Of a DNA stretch of 64,000 bases, positions 34,037 through 47,391 are shown piece by piece. Each line of letters begins with the position of its first letter. Within the stretch, counting starts at the first letter, position 1. The notes under the pieces were generated by a model. The model was not told the origin of the DNA, did no database searches, and saw only the letters and a program-made list of their open reading frames with translations. The stretch is from positions 250,501-314,500 of the forward strand of contig OZ029915.1 of assembly GCA_964023275.1 (NCBI GenBank). The letters are read 5' to 3'. Made by a program: the position numbers and the translations under genes. Origin of the DNA: Norana najaformis (lineage: Eukaryota > Annelida > Clitellata > Crassiclitellata > Hormogastridae).

Positions 34037-36171
34037 AAATCAGCCGAGTCAGATCAGCGGCTTCTTTTACCGTCGACTGACGTCCTCCGTTTATTCTCTG
34101 CCCTTGATTCGCACTGAATTATTCAGAGTGATTGGTTGAAATCATTTGCATGGCCAAGGATTCTGCTGTAGAATCAGGTGACAGGCGAACAATGGTGTTG
34201 CTGTATCTTGTCTCTGACATTCAGGCTGATGGGTTAGAATATCTTTTCAGAGGCCAACTGGCCAGCGATGGAAAACGCAGTCATCTGTCGTTTTCGAATT
34301 TTGTAGAAGTTGGTGTCTGTGGTCAGAAACTGCTGTTCTGCCTCAAAGGTGACCTTTGACCTCTGGCAATGTCGCCCTCATGTGACACAAGGTCTGTTAG
34401 AAAGGGCCAGGGACTGACGTGACATCAAATTAAAACGTAATGTAGTAGTGACACAATATGAGAAGGTAATGTAGTTAACTAATCTTTTAAAGTGAAAGGG
34501 AAATTTGTTAATAATGCAACACCAAAGTACAGAGGATTTGATCATCTACTGCAGATGAATTTCTTTGTTATCTGTTTTAGTCTGGATGTTTTGGCATCAT
34601 GACTCACTCTACTCTGGGTTTCATTGAATTTAGCAGATTTGCAAAATTGCTCAAGTTGTTTTGGAAACCAGAATTTATTTGGTGCTGGGTGCAGTGCATC
34701 AACTGATGAATGGCATGACAAACTACTGGTCAAAATACACTCAACTTCTAGAACGTTGTGTCGGGAAAGAGTCGGAAGTTAGTCCCAAAACTTTTTCAAT
34801 TTATTTTCCTCCGTGATTTGTTGAAAGCAAGTACCATCCATCTTCAATACCGTGAATTATAATCATCTTTTATGGCAGCAATAGCAACAACAGTCTCTGC
34901 ATTACGAGGTTCCTGATTGGTTCAGTTAATCAAAATGTCATAGGATGTTGGCAGTTGTTTTGGTTGGTGAAAAGCAGGTCATTTGCCAAGAACCACAGAA
35001 GAGTTGTCTGGATCAGAGTGAAAGTATTTGTCTGCATATCGGAACAATTTTGGTTACCTAAGAAATAATAATAATTCATCTGGCAGAAGTGAATGTGTCC
35101 ACTTTATGCTGTAACCTGCATCTTCAGTGCAGTAGAGACTCGTATAACTGACACGAGAGTCAAAGAACTGTTCCCGCTAAGACCAAGAAATGACGATCGT
35201 AGAAAGTCAGTGACGTAGGTAAAAATACATACAAATAGTCAGTCGATTTTTTGTACACAATCTGAACGAGGTTTATTTTTGTCTCGTTAATATAGCTACA
35301 CCATCTTATGATGGTGGATCATAATCACTTAGTGGCATTAATTAGTGCATTAATTAGGAACTCACTCAGCACAGTGACACGACGAAGGCTCAACCAGCAA
35401 ATTCCACACCACAGGCACAGACTCCACTAGCAAGTCACGTGAATAATTCCGTAAATACAAAGCAATTGCCACTCGGTTCTTTCTGAAGAAATGTAAATGA
35501 CTATTAAAGAGTTACAAATGGAAAGTTTTCTTGTCTTGGAAAAGAAAATTATCTAACTTTGGCACAACCATCAAATATTAAACGTCAGATACACAACTTG
35601 ATACAAGAAACCTCAAAACACAAAAGTGTGTATAAGGATGTTGCTTAAAAAACACCAAAAACAATTTGAGGCAGCAACTTTTATTACAATCAAATTATAG
35701 AAGTCATCAGTACTATCACTGTCCTGGTGTTTAGTATTAAACAGCCAGTTTATTGTAACCTGGTGTTACATATTACATGAGTAAGTTAAAACGTCTACAG
35801 ATACGATGCACGTAGCAACAGAAATAGCTCAACAAAAGGTAGCAGCCACTGGCTGCGACGAATTGTGGAATATGACTTCTGAACACAACAGTTCCTCTTA
35901 AACGAGTCAACAGATTTGCAGCTTTGAATGTGCGTCATGGGTACACTGTCGTAAAACCAAAAATGGATGTATGAACGCGGTGGGTACCAGAACCAAAAAC
36001 AGAAGAAGGGTGAAGCAGTCGCACAATCTTGCAACTATGTTCAGAGCAAAACAAGACAGAAATGTTTTAATAAAGGCAAGAGTTGTTCACGCCTAAGGCA
36101 TCGCGGTTCCAGTGCAGAGAAGCTTAGCAGTTCACCAGTGCTGAAGAACTGTAGCCTGAACAACTGAAGAT
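34037..36171. other. SLC25A44 3' flank and intergenic DNA
   Basis: No convincing gene. Frames here are short and lack motifs. I see no clear repeat family in this stretch. Confidence 0.4.
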
Positions 36172-36398
36172 ATGTCTAAAATTTTGGCAGATGATCATCT
36201 TCGGAAGAACACCGAAAAGAAAATTAACTTATTTAAACCATTACTAGGTGCTACCAAGGATTTTCCTGAAGTGGAATTACGTAAGTGTCCATTGTAGTTG
36301 CATTATTGAGTAGACATCAAGTAATGCAAGTAATATTTTCAGCTCCAGTGGACGAAGGTCTTACGATGCTTTTAGTTGCACCCATCAGTTACCTCTAA
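36172..36398 (+). CDS. Candidate small ORF (about 41-54 residues), unassigned
   Basis: An ATG at 36172 opens a frame starting MSKILADDHLRKNTEKK. It either stops after 41 codons or, using a strong donor (C|gtaagt at 36281) and an acceptor (ttttcag before 36343), continues through PPVDEGLTMLLVAPISYL for 54 residues. The implied intron is only 62 bases, far below the other introns here (shortest about 280), which argues against it. I do not recognise the product. It could also be a first coding exon with distant partners, or chance. Confidence 0.2.
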
Positions 36399-37036
36399 CT
36401 CACACAGTGCATCAAAAGAACCTTTCAAAAACACACACACACTACTGGAAAACTGCAAAGTTCAACAGTTTTTATGAAGCAATCGCATCAAATCACAGAC
36501 GATATTTAACTTCTAAGAAACTTCTTTAGGAAAGTCAGTTGAAAGAGGAACCAAAAATAGGCCGATATGACAGACAGCAAAACACAAAAACTCAGAACTT
36601 GGTGACGTCTTTTACAGCCCGTTGTAAATGTAATTGTATGGTAAACAGACATTTGTATTTTCACAGATGAGCCTAAAGAGGTACTAATCGAATGCGCTCT
36701 ATACTAGACATAGTAAGTACGTGCAGTAATGTCTCTCTACTGTTCATCTACAACTACCATCACCATGATCGCATAGCATAAGCACAGCTGGGTCCAAGGG
36801 AGCAAGTGAATTCTATTTATTATTTTTTGAAGTTTAAACTGGATTTTCCTATCGCAAGAAACTAGTCTTGCAGCTCAAGCTGGCCAGCTACAACTTAAAC
36901 ACAAACTGTCCAGCCACTGAAAAGTAGTTTTGCCAAGCACATAAATTTGAGATCTACCATGAATTCTAGAAATCTGTTTCCTATTCAGAAGACGTGCATC
37001 CCAGCTTCAGAGGAATATCCCAACGACTGACTTATG

Positions 37037-40000
37037 TCAGTGAATTTTTATGAGTTTTGTGGGTGGCTCAACTCGATCTGTGTTAGCATCAGTTGTGCTT
37101 GGTTTATTTTCTCTAGTCCGGATCTCGTTTTGATCATGGTCTTCAGATGTAGACATATTTTCGATCTTGATGTATGATCGAAGAAGATCTTCATTTGATT
37201 CAGTGTGTTGGTCATTGTTTTCGTCTGCATCCTGAAGTGATGCACTTTGTTCTTTCTTGTTGGCAGTTTGTGGTTTTTCAGTTGTGAATTCAGCAATGGT
37301 CTCCTCCTCCTCTTCAGGAATCTCGCCAGGTGAAGGTTGACTTGTTGTGGTTGAAGAAACCGATGTTGTTTCATCTGATTGGATCTCATCTACTCCTGGA
37401 CGTGGCAAAGCAGTAGTCTTGTCAACACACTCGCTATCTGCAGGTAAGTTTTTCAACATCCTTGGAACTTCAGGGACTGAACGTTGGTTCCCTTGGTCAA
37501 TTGTTTCCAGATTGTGCCTTTTCAAGTCCCGGTCTCTTCTCCGTGTCCCTTCCAACTGAGGCAGTTTTTGTCTCCTGTCTCCTCTTTCGTCGGCTGCATT
37601 TCCACGTGCATCTGGTAGCGTCGAAAGTTGCCTCCTCATGTGCTGATTCTCAAGCTGAAAGATTACAATAACCTCAGTAATTTCGTAATTTATAACGACA
37701 CCCTTTGAGGTTCATTTAATTGGAGCCACACTCAATAAGCTCCCAACGTGTTTTGGCATTTTGCTTGCCACATTTAACTTCCAAACTGCTTCAGAAAAGA
37801 GCAGGTATCTTCTTTACACTGACATAATGTTATTATAAAATCATAGAAAAGTTATTGCAAAATTTTTTAAAAGAAAGGAATGTCACAGGTAGGTCAAGAG
37901 CAATGAGTCGCAAAGTGGCGCTGTAACTTCAATATATATGATAGCCAATAATTCAACAAGGACTGAAAATAGCTTCGCAATAAGCAAAACTTCGACAAAT
38001 GCAAGTGCAATAAAACTGAGTCACATTTATGTATATTTGCACTGGTTGTGGGTTGATCTCAATTTGATTAAATTATTTACCAGAAAATGTTCATCTCTGA
38101 AAAGTGCAAAGAACTTTGCATGTCATCCAAGCTGCAGATTCGTATTTATGTGTGATGCCATGCAAGTTACAAATTTATGCAGTAACAGAATTAGAGCCCA
38201 ACCTGCAGCTGTCGAACTTGACCTTGGAGAGCTGCCACCTTCTGAGCGCCGTCCGAGCGTGCCGGTTCAATGCTCATGAATGGCATGGAAACACGGTAAC
38301 GGCCGAGACAGAAGAGAATGAGAATGAGGAGAACAACAATGAAGGCATAAACTGGAAGCCAGAGAAAGATCGGTAGACCCTCAAACGCAGACACCACGAA
38401 CTCACGAATTGCTTGACCAATGTGCTTGGCAGGTTCCAGAAAGAACCGAACAAGTGTTACAGCAACTGCCTACAAAAAATTGTGAAAAAGAAAAACTAAC
38501 GGAAAACAGAACAACGTTCGATGATCCTCCTAAGTCTTCTTGTCTTCGTAACTATCCCCCAGTGACTGAAAATTTCCCAAATTTCTTCTACATACTTATA
38601 AAAATTATAATTTCTTTGTAATTTACTAATAACTGTCATTAAAATTTAAGCTCAGCATCTTATCCTTAATTTTAATAATGTTCAAGCTTAACTTCTGAAA
38701 TTCTGAAGTTTTCAGTTTAATTTCACAAAAACTGAAATCACTAACTGGAATCTCTCTAATTTTTTAAAACTTTTCTACCTGGGTTGGTGGAACCTCCCAC
38801 AGCGGATCAATTTCTAACTGTTCATAGTATTTCTGGCATTCATCAGTCTGGAATTGGAAGTAGGACCGAAACACTTTCAAGAGGCTGTTCATTTGGTTGG
38901 CACATTCAGGCGGACCCTTTGACATGGCAGCCATCCGCTCTGCAACCTTCTTCTACAACCGTAAGTCAAATGGAAAATTATGTTGCAAAATATTATTTAT
39001 GTCAACTGAAAAATTGTCTCGAGTTTAGCAGCAATAAATATCTTAATTTACCTGAATCATTCGATAACAAAAGCCATAAATAAAATTACCGTTTTCTAAA
39101 GCGGGAACAGTAAAACAGTTTTATATTTTCAGTCAGAAATGATTTTGGACCATCAAGTTCTACGCTAAACTATCAAGTTGCTTGGCGATAACATATTACC
39201 TCACCAAAACTGATATCTTGTACCTGATGCCCAAGTAGAAGTCTTGAAATACATGTTCTCTTACTTCAAATTACATTACTTATGTTACTTTATCACCAAA
39301 ACGTGTGCAATCGTAAATGTAAACTCAAGATTTCCACAGCCCAATGAAAGCTAAGTCATGGGAACCAGCTTATTCACAGGCGCTCAGTCAAAACAAAATC
39401 GACAGACAAGAAGCATATGGTTCCAGGTCAAGATCCAAAAGTCAGGCAGTCAGACGGCTACGGTGGGTGGTGTTTGCAACTGGATCTGCAGGACAGATAA
39501 GGGGTATAAGAGCAACAAACAGCAAATGCTGATTAAACAAAACTGTTATTATTAAGACCTTACTTTGTACAGATGCCACCATGTCCATGGCACACTGATG
39601 ACAAAGCAGACAAGAATCATGGTGAAAAAGAACAGAAAGACAAAACGATTCAAAGACATCTTCACTCTTCGAAGCAGAGACATGACCTGTAGCAGTGCAA
39701 CCATAATGATCGCTACCTGCAAAAACGACAGTCAGCAGCTGAATAAATATGCAGGACCATATAAGAAAGAAGCAACTGCTTCTAAAGGCTGTAGCTAAAC
39801 GGTGACCTCAATCTACAAATGCCCCGTCATCTTGAAAACTTATAAAGCAAAATGTTTCTGGCGGTCGTGCAACCTCGCTACTGTGTTCAATGCCTCAGAG
39901 GCGTTTTTCTTGGGTGATGCTACATAAATTTGTGATTTTGATTACAATTACAAAAATATCACATTTTTGACTTCCTATTTTGCACGTCTGGATTCAGGTC

Positions 40001-42937
40001 CCTGTAACTGTGGGTCCTCGGTCTAATGGCTGCACCATTCATCCCTGGATTCTCTTCAGTAAGAACAACTTTTTTGTTGTGGAATTGTAATTGTTGTTTG
40101 AACCAAACAAAGCATCTGAATTCATCAAACAATTACCCAACCCTAACTTTATAACAGAAAACTCCCATCCCATTCGTAAACTAAAGACTTTTATCCAAGA
40201 ACCAGCAGCAGAAGCTAATAAACTGCTTCAGCCATTGATGCACCTAAACAACTTGACCAATCTGAGTTATTAAGTGCAGTTTATGCTCTCAAATACATTA
40301 CAGTAAGTCCCCCAGCTATAATTTAAACATGTAAACTGTCCAGCCACTGAGAAGAAGTTCAACAGTTACAAAGCATAAGCCTAAATAAGTAAATTGTTCA
40401 GTTTGACCACAAACAATTTACAGAAAATGAGAAAACAGTTTCTGCACTCTACATATCATGTCTCCTACATTGAGGTAGTAAAGAAAGCACATACCATGCC
40501 TACTAAATTCACGTAGTACAGGAATCCAGAGTCAAAGGAGAAATAAGATCCACCACCAAAATCATCCAACTCATCGTCTCCCCTCATCCACCTGCAGACG
40601 TAAGAAGACAAACTATCACCAACCTCTGAGGACAGAAAACCTTATTTACCAACTATGAGCAAAGTTAGCAAAAACTGCACAAAGAATCAAATTAATGGTC
40701 GCTTCCAGTTGAACCCTTGCAGGCGGCAGCCGATTTAACATGTCAGATTTTATGTATTATGCATATTCAATCTCCAGTTAAGGGGTTAAATCATAAACCA
40801 CTGGAGAAGTCCGGTCAAAATCCAAAAAGTCAAAGCAGACTTGGAAACAGATTGTCAGCCTTTCTCCTGATAGGAATACTTTTCTCCTTTACTCATCTTT
40901 CCCTGTCTTTCTTTAATTCATCAACGTCTTATCATTTCACTCACAACAGCAGCTTTCTCAACACTTCTGAAGCCTCTTCCTCAAAGACACTCTGTTTAAG
41001 TATAATAAAAATTTTCAACTGCAACCAAAGTAGCAGTTTTTCCAAGAGGCTCCAGAAAGAAGATGTGAAATTGTTGGCCAGCTTAACCCATATTACACAA
41101 ACACTACAACATCTGTTTCAGCTCTGACTTGGCTCTGCAGCCCCATCCCTAAGCCAGAAGCACCCTATGAAGACCAGAAGAAGCCAAATGGTTCATCAGA
41201 ACGAAGCGATATCTTTGCATTCCCACCTAACGTTTGTTATCAATTTCAGAAGAATCGAATGAACTTCCTGCACTGAAACATTCTGCTTTGTGAGGTAATA
41301 CGACAGATATCCGTAGCTGAGTTCAGGCAGCCAAATGTCGGCTTCATAATGGCCAACGCCCGTCTAGAAAGAACAACACTTTATTATCATCAGGTAACTT
41401 CAAAGTGCTAGTGAGGGCCCTAGAAGCAACAATACAGCTTTACCCAATGATGCTTGCAATGAAAAAATTACACTAAGGGGTATAAATTTCTTGCTAATTA
41501 CAGAGCTATAGAAATTGTCATCATTACAGTTTTATCACACAGATTATTTGCTTCATCAACAAATGCTTGTCATCTGCTACCACAGAAATCTAAGCAACAT
41601 CTAAGCAACAATACTTATTATTTTTTACCCAAGGAAGAGATGATGCCTGCAAAGAAAAAATTACACTAAGGGGTATACATTTCTAAAAAAAAATTCAAAT
41701 CAGCAAAATTCCAAAACTTCCCACAGCAAACAGCACACAATTCTTAAGCTGTTTACTGCATAATAACTTTTATTATAATCTAAAGTTTATGTAAGTAAAG
41801 TTTTAATGCAGGTTTTGTGAATACCATATGCATTTACTTTAAAAATCTAATCCCAAAGCTGATTCACAAAACTCATTACATTTGTCAGTAACTCTGAAAT
41901 GATCTCCTTGAACTTAAGAGTTTTGTCTGTTTGATTAAAACTGACTTCTAGAGAATAACTTTGACTCACGCCATCCTTAACCTTCGCGAAGAGACCGAGA
42001 ATGTGTCGGAGATACTGCTCAAAGAACGGCTGTTCTTTGGAAGCCACAGTCTCCGATTTCCTGTTCAGTTCTTTCTGTTTTTCAAGATCTTTCTGCAGTT
42101 TTACCACTTTGCTGCTGCATTCTGCAAGTGAGTTCTCAATGACAGAACAATCGCTCTCCGTTTTCTCACACGCCTCATAAACAACCTACAAAGGACACAG
42201 AATTAAAATGCAGAGAAAACAGAGTTCATAGATTGTCTGCTGACAGGACACAGCTCATAATTTATCTGCACCTCCCTGTGCCATGGAGGTCCAGGGAAAC
42301 GACCACCGATTGTGCATTATCGCCTTGGCGCTATGGAAATCATTTGGTTAGATCTCTGTTGTGGAAACTACCCACCAGTGGCGCCCTCTGGCCACATTAC
42401 GATTACCTTTGTTCTCCTACACAACGAAACCTACATACCTTCAGTAAAGTAGGTGATATATTGCAAAGATCGTAATCGTAAGCTCGAGGTTTCAACAGCG
42501 CCCAACGAAAGCCAAGTCGCGGGAACAAGCTTATTCAAAGGTGCTCAGTCAAAACAAAATCAATAGGCAGTAAGGGTTCGGTTCTGGGTCAAGACCAAAA
42601 GTCAGGCTGCAGATGCTTATTGTTACGCATGGATAATGAAAAACATGCTTTCGATTTCAACCATTATGGGCCGCGGTTCTACGAGTAAATCTAGCTTTCG
42701 GATTATTTAACATCGGAATTCCAAGAGTAATGAGATCCACGAATATAAAGAAACCTCTCTTTCTGGTACTGGAATATTCTTTAGAGGGTCAATCTCGAGC
42801 ATAGAATGCGGATCGACCCATCCTTTCGTGTCTTCTTCTAAATTCCAGTCATTGTCGCCGTTTGCATTTTGCAGAAAAGCAGAAAAAAAGAGAAGAGAAA
42901 TAATAATACCAAACTGAGTCCAACTGATTGTCTCCAT
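37037..42937 (-). CDS. CLCC1: CLCC1-like ER membrane chloride channel protein (8 exons)
   Basis: Minus-strand exons are 42937-42755, 42185-41970, 41363-41227, 40591-40495, 39716-39564, 38952-38779, 38469-38203 and 37654-37037. All phases agree, giving about 614 residues. In vertebrates CLCC1 is an ER/intracellular membrane protein linked to chloride flux and ER homeostasis. A signal peptide (ISLLFFSAFLQNANG) is followed by WVDPHSMLEIDP, as in vertebrate CLCC1. A charged coiled-coil-like region with FFEQYLRHIL and then HYEADIWL follow. Hydrophobic segments appear across exons 4-5 (VAIIMVALLQVM and FLFFFTMILVCFVISV) and in exon 7 (AFIVVLLILILFCLG). The luminal ECQKYYEQLEIDPLWEVPPT matches the family. 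The C-terminal about 200 residues are hydrophilic, Glu/Ser/Thr-rich and not conserved in detail. ATG 42937 places the signal peptide at the N-terminus; ATG 42991 is an in-frame alternative. The exon 1 donor (GAG|gtttct) is weak. Confidence 0.92.
39312..39500 (-). mobile_element. LINE family A 3' fragment in CLCC1 intron 5
   Basis: The plus strand has aatcgtaaatgtaaactcaagatttccacagcccaa, gaaagctaagtcatgggaacc and ggtcaagatccaaaagtcagg, the inverted 3' end of family A. It is in sense orientation relative to CLCC1. Confidence 0.82.
42468..42612 (-). mobile_element. LINE family A 3' fragment in CLCC1 intron 1
   Basis: Inverted family A end: gatcgtaatcgtaagctcgaggtttcaacagcgcc then gaaagccaagtcgcggg and ggtcaagaccaaaagtcagg. 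It ends about 140 bases before the exon 1 donor side. Confidence 0.83.
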
Positions 42938-43299
42938 ATTTTGCGAGAAACAGAAACTACTCAACCCGCGAAACTCAGCGCCAAGTCCCATTTCAAATCA
43001 GCTTAGGTAAAGCCGCTGTCTATTTGCTCAACCGATTAGTAGTGTTGGTTGGCTTGTTTTTTATTAAGCAATAATCAGTATCATGTTGGTATGTGTGCGT
43101 GTGTACATATAAAATCCTGACGAAGGCGCTAAAGCATGTTTATCTAAGAGATCTTAACAAGTGTGATTTAAGAATGATTTAAAATGTTTCTTGAGGTGTC
43201 TATAGCGAAACAGTGTGTTTTTATTGGAAGAATGCTGCAGAAGGACTTCCGATGCATAAGAAAGCACGATGCCCCGCATCGCTGTCTGCGAGCAAGGGA

Positions 43300-43457
43300 A
43301 CATCAAGTCCTCTCTCCGCCTGACTTGGATCTTGACCTGGAACCGAACCCTTTTGCCTATCGATTTTGTTTTGACAGCGCCTGTGAATAAGCTGGTCCCC
43401 GCGGCGCGGCTTTCGTTGGGCGCTGTAGAAATCTCGGAATTACGATTACGATTACTC
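43300..43457 (+). mobile_element. LINE family A 3' end, complete terminus
   Basis: The segment runs cctgacttggatcttgacctggaacc...tcgattttgttttgacagcgcctgtgaataagctggtccccg...ggcgctgtagaaatctcggaattacgattacgattac. It shows the terminal (GATTAC)n repeat most clearly. One base group (tgag) present in other copies before gcgcctg is missing here. Confidence 0.88.
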
Positions 43458-43599
43458 ACGTACGGGCCGCAGAACTTTTACGGTAGTCCCGGCTGGCCAT
43501 AAACGGAAACGCAGAGCTCTTTTGTCTTCTTGAGCCGCACCAAATGTTGAGGCTCGCCCTAAAATTCGTGAGGAGGATATTGAAAGTTCTCTGGCTTGC

Positions 43600-43695
43600 A
43601 ATTATTATTTCTGCATTTATTAAGAGCCAATATCTTATGACTAAGCATCAAACGATGGCGCTGGGCAATTGTGTGTGACGGACTTTTATACAAGA
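43600..43695 (-). mobile_element. SINE family C tail fragment
   Basis: Inverted tail: attattatttctgcatttattaagagcc, then cttatgactaagcatc and gatggcgctgggcaattgtg. It matches the distal half of the 24.1 and 59.8 kb copies; the tRNA-like head is absent. Confidence 0.72.
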
Positions 43696-44183
43696 AATTT
43701 CAACAACCTTTTGTGTCATCTCCCGGTCTTACGGTGTATTTAACAACACAGAAGCCACAAGTCACTACTGGAGGCACCCAGATCTTTAGGAAATAATTTT
43801 TATTACGTTCATAGATGCAATTACAAAGGAGAAAAATAGTCTGTCTCCACATGAAGGTAAGTAATTTCCCGTGGTTGATCACAACATCCAGATATTTTAT
43901 TTATGGGCATTTTATTATGGATCTGTAGAAACGAATGTTGTCACCTTTCACAAACTAGTTTTTAATATTACAGGATGAATTAGATCTTAGGAGTTGATTA
44001 TTTTACAAAATAACGCTGTCATATAATATTATTACGTTCCTAAAGCTATGGGAAAACATACTACCATAAATAATTATAACGAGGAACGATACCGGAAGCG
44101 GTCTAATTTTCTTCTTGGGCTGTTGTTCTTAGTAATATGTGATCTCTATGCTCCCGATCGAGTTTTCGAACGCAGCCACAAAG

Positions 44184-47100
44184 ATGGCTGCTGAACAAGT
44201 GGACCCCGCTGCTGGAACTTCGGCAAAATTTCTACAAAAGGGAAACAAAGGGGAAGATTTTGACTATCCTTTCTGTCGCGATGTAGCAGTTGTCTATGAA
44301 AAGCTGGCTAAAATTGGCCAGGGTACTTTTGGGTGAATAAATACATTGTTTCCTCGCTCTGCTAGATAGGTGATTTGTGTAATCTTCGAATGTATATCCG
44401 AGCTTAGCCACCTCCGTAATTTGCGTGGTATAACCATGACTATTAATTCTTTACATTTTGTCAATCGCAAACAGTGACACAGCTAGAAAATGAGTTGTAC
44501 GGGCCTGGTGGTAACGCGCAAAATATTTTCGAAGGGTCATTTTATAGCGCTTCAATTAGTCCTTGGCGTACCGAACTTATTCCAGGCCCACTTGTGTTTG
44601 AAGTTCCGGCGACCAACGAAGATCACGCAGTACTTGGGTGCTGATCAGTAGGAGTTGCAGGAACAATAATGAATCGAAAAAGTACTATCTTACAAAACAC
44701 CTCAAAATTATCAACAATGTGGCGATCCCAGATTGTGTTGAAATAGAGTGCTGCAGGCCCAGCAGCATTCATCTGATAAAGAAGTAAGTCATTGCTGATA
44801 AACAGAGAAATTATCAGATAAAAACTGAGAAAGAAAGAAATTATCAAACCACTTAAGTTTTTGCCAAACAAACAAGACAGCAGAATATCTGTTCATTGGC
44901 CAAACTGGTATTTGTTCTTCAGCTTGGCTTGTGCTATTGAACATGATTATTTCAGCATTTTAAAAAAAAATTTTGTGGTATTTTAGGGAAGTGTTCAAGG
45001 CTAGAGATAGAAAGACAAAAACATTGGTTGCACTCAAGAAGGTGCTGATGGAAAATGAAAAAGAAGGGGTTTGTTTCTGCTTAACATAATTATTTTCTAA
45101 CATTTGTATAATTTATTGTCAGTTATTACTGGCTTCTTTTGCACAGGTCTCTTGTGCCTCCTACACCTTTAGCGATCATCTGCGCTTTTGGTCACAAAAA
45201 GCCAAACTGGGCTTTCTCGAGTTGCTACAGAGAGTGTTTACATAATGCTTACCTCTACTCCATGATTGAAATCCTAATGTAATTCAGTTTGCTTATCTCT
45301 TTTATAGAAAGTCTTCAGCGATGTAACCAGATACAGTAATGTAATGTTATCAGACACGTGGGGCATGGTAGCCGATTGGTTACCACACTTGGCTTATAAT
45401 GCAGAGAGTACAGGTTCAAGCCCCCTCCCTTAGACGGTTACTATGTAGGGACCTTGAGCAAGTCCTTCACTCACAATTGCTTTGAGCCTCAGATTCAGAT
45501 TTACTGACCTTGCAAGCATAATCAATGCAAAATAATAATAAATGCAAAAATAATGATAAAAGATGCAGAATGCAAACAAACATTTCTGTGACGCTGCTTC
45601 AGAGGAACTCCTCGGACCCAACAGTGTCACTCGCGCTTCGAAAACCAGATGGTATTTGACGGTGAAGCCATTCTCTTGTTAAGTTACCTAGTTGACCCAT
45701 TCCAGAGATTATGAATAGCGGCTGTTTTGTTGGCTTTCTTTTTAGTTTCCAATCACAGCCTTAAGAGAAATACGAATTCTTCAGCTGCTGAAGCACGAAA
45801 ACGTCGTTAATCTCATAGAAATTTGCCGAACAAAACGTAAGATTCACAGATCTTAGGTTTTGTTGCGGTGGCCATGAGAACTGGTTTGTTTTAACTATAT
45901 TCAACTCTGAAACAGATGGGTGGTCTCATCCGCTTGTTTTCATTTAAAAGTTCAATATAAATAGCCTCAATTATTACAGCAATTACTTTAGAAGAATTCA
46001 TGTAATTACAAATTCAGATTTATTAACTTATTTGGATTTTGCATCAATTTTCAGTGTGCCTTTAAGTTTGGTAATTTACTGCTGATGCTTTCAGCTGCTG
46101 TTGAAAATTCCTTTGCAGTCTTGTTTTAGTCATGAAATAATTTGTTGTCTGAGTTATTGAGCCTAATCAGCTTTCTGTTCTGTGAAAATACAGTCACAAA
46201 ACCAGCAGAAACAGCTAAGTGGCAACATTTTGAGTTGTGTACAGGTTTGTCTTGTCTGTAGCTGTCTTTGCTGCAAAGTCTGTCAGGCTCACCATGAACC
46301 ATCTGTCTCCAAGCATTTCTACTTTCTGTTATCCTTGGTAAATGATGCATAATAAATCCTGTCCAAATCCTTATTGATGTATGATGCTCTCAGTCTTTCA
46401 CTTGCCTCCTTCCTTGATCCTGGATCCAGATACCTTGCTTTATTCTCATGAAATATTAATTTCATGTTTTGTTAGGTGCTGGTCCTGTTAACTCTAAATT
46501 GCTTGAATGGTATTTTTCCTTTCAGCGACTCCATACAACCGTTTCAAAAGCACGTTCTACCTCGTGTTTGACTTTTGTGAGCACGATCTGGCCGGTCTGC
46601 TGAGCAACGCCAACGTCAAGTTCTCGTTGGGTGAGATAAAGAAGGTGATGCAGCAGTTGCTGAATGGCCTCTACTTCATCCATTACAACAAAATACTACA
46701 TCGCGACATGAAGGCTGCCAATGTCCTTCTCACAAAGAATGGCGTCTTGAAGCTGGCCGACTTTGGCTTAGCGAGAGCCTTCAGCATCAGCAAAGGACCG
46801 CCAAATCGTTACACGAATCGCGTGGTTACTCTCTGGTATCGTCCGCCAGAACTGCTGCTTGGCGAGAGGAACTACGGGCCCCCGATTGACTTGTGGGGCG
46901 CGGGATGCATAATGGCGGAAATGTGGACGCGCAGTCCCATCATGCAGGGAACGACTGAACAGCACCAGCTGACTCTGATCTGCCAGCTGTGTGGCTCTAT
47001 AACGCCCGAAGTGTGGCCGGGCGTTGAAAACCTCGAGCTGTACACAAAGCTGGAGCTGCCGAAAGATCAGAAGAGGAAGGTGAAGGAAAGACTAAAGGCG

Positions 47101-47391
47101 TACATGCGCGACCAGTATGCCCTGGATCTGCTTGACAAACTGCTAGCACTCGATCCGAAACAGAGGCTCGATGCCGATAATGCGCTCAACCACGACTTCT
47201 TCTGGACCGAACCGATGCCTGTGGATCTCGCGAAGATGATGTCCCAGCATAACACTTCGATGTTCGAATACCTGGCTCCACCGAGGCGCCCACGTAATAA
47301 CCAACCCCCGGGCCAAGGGGGACGACCGTTTCCAGCGGCCACTAATTCCCTCATGGCCAATCCAGACCATAACTTTGAGCGGGTATTTTAG
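44184..47391 (+). CDS. CDK9: Cyclin-dependent kinase 9 (P-TEFb kinase), 4 exons
   Basis: Exons 44184-44332, 44987-45068, 45746-45836 and 46526-47391 join in phase (about 395 residues). CDK9 pairs with cyclin T and phosphorylates RNA polymerase II and negative elongation factors to release paused transcription. Visible features are the glycine loop IGQGTFG (44-50), VALKK with catalytic K67, FPITALRE (the PITALRE helix), HRD with D168, DFG with D186, and an activation-loop threonine (T204 in NRYTNRV) equivalent to the human T186. The C-terminus closes with the nearly invariant MFEYLAPPRR and FERVF. Start choice: ATG 44184 has a strong context (aagATGg); ATG 44148, 12 codons upstream, is also in frame. 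The first exon's extra residues before YEKLAKIGQG are longer than in human. Similarity over the kinase domain is very high. Confidence 0.97.
45358..45485 (+). mobile_element. tRNA-derived SINE, family C, in CDK9 intron 2
   Basis: An A-box-like tggtagccgattggttacc is followed by B-box aggttcaagcccc, spaced as in tRNAs, then tagggaccttgagcaagtcc and ttcactcacaattgct. This copy has the best preserved internal promoter boxes. Confidence 0.82.

Larger units (their letters stand above)
42938..44183. promoter_or_regulatory. Shared upstream interval of the divergent CLCC1 and CDK9 genes
   Basis: The two genes start about 1.2 kb apart on opposite strands, so this interval should carry both promoters. 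It also contains a LINE family A 3' end (43300-43457) and a family C SINE piece (43600-43695). I cannot identify TATA or initiator elements with confidence. Confidence 0.45.

Noticed and set aside
44139..44147. CDK9 start at 44139
   Set aside because: The codon there is GTG. ATG codons at 44148 and 44184 are in frame, and the latter has the better context.
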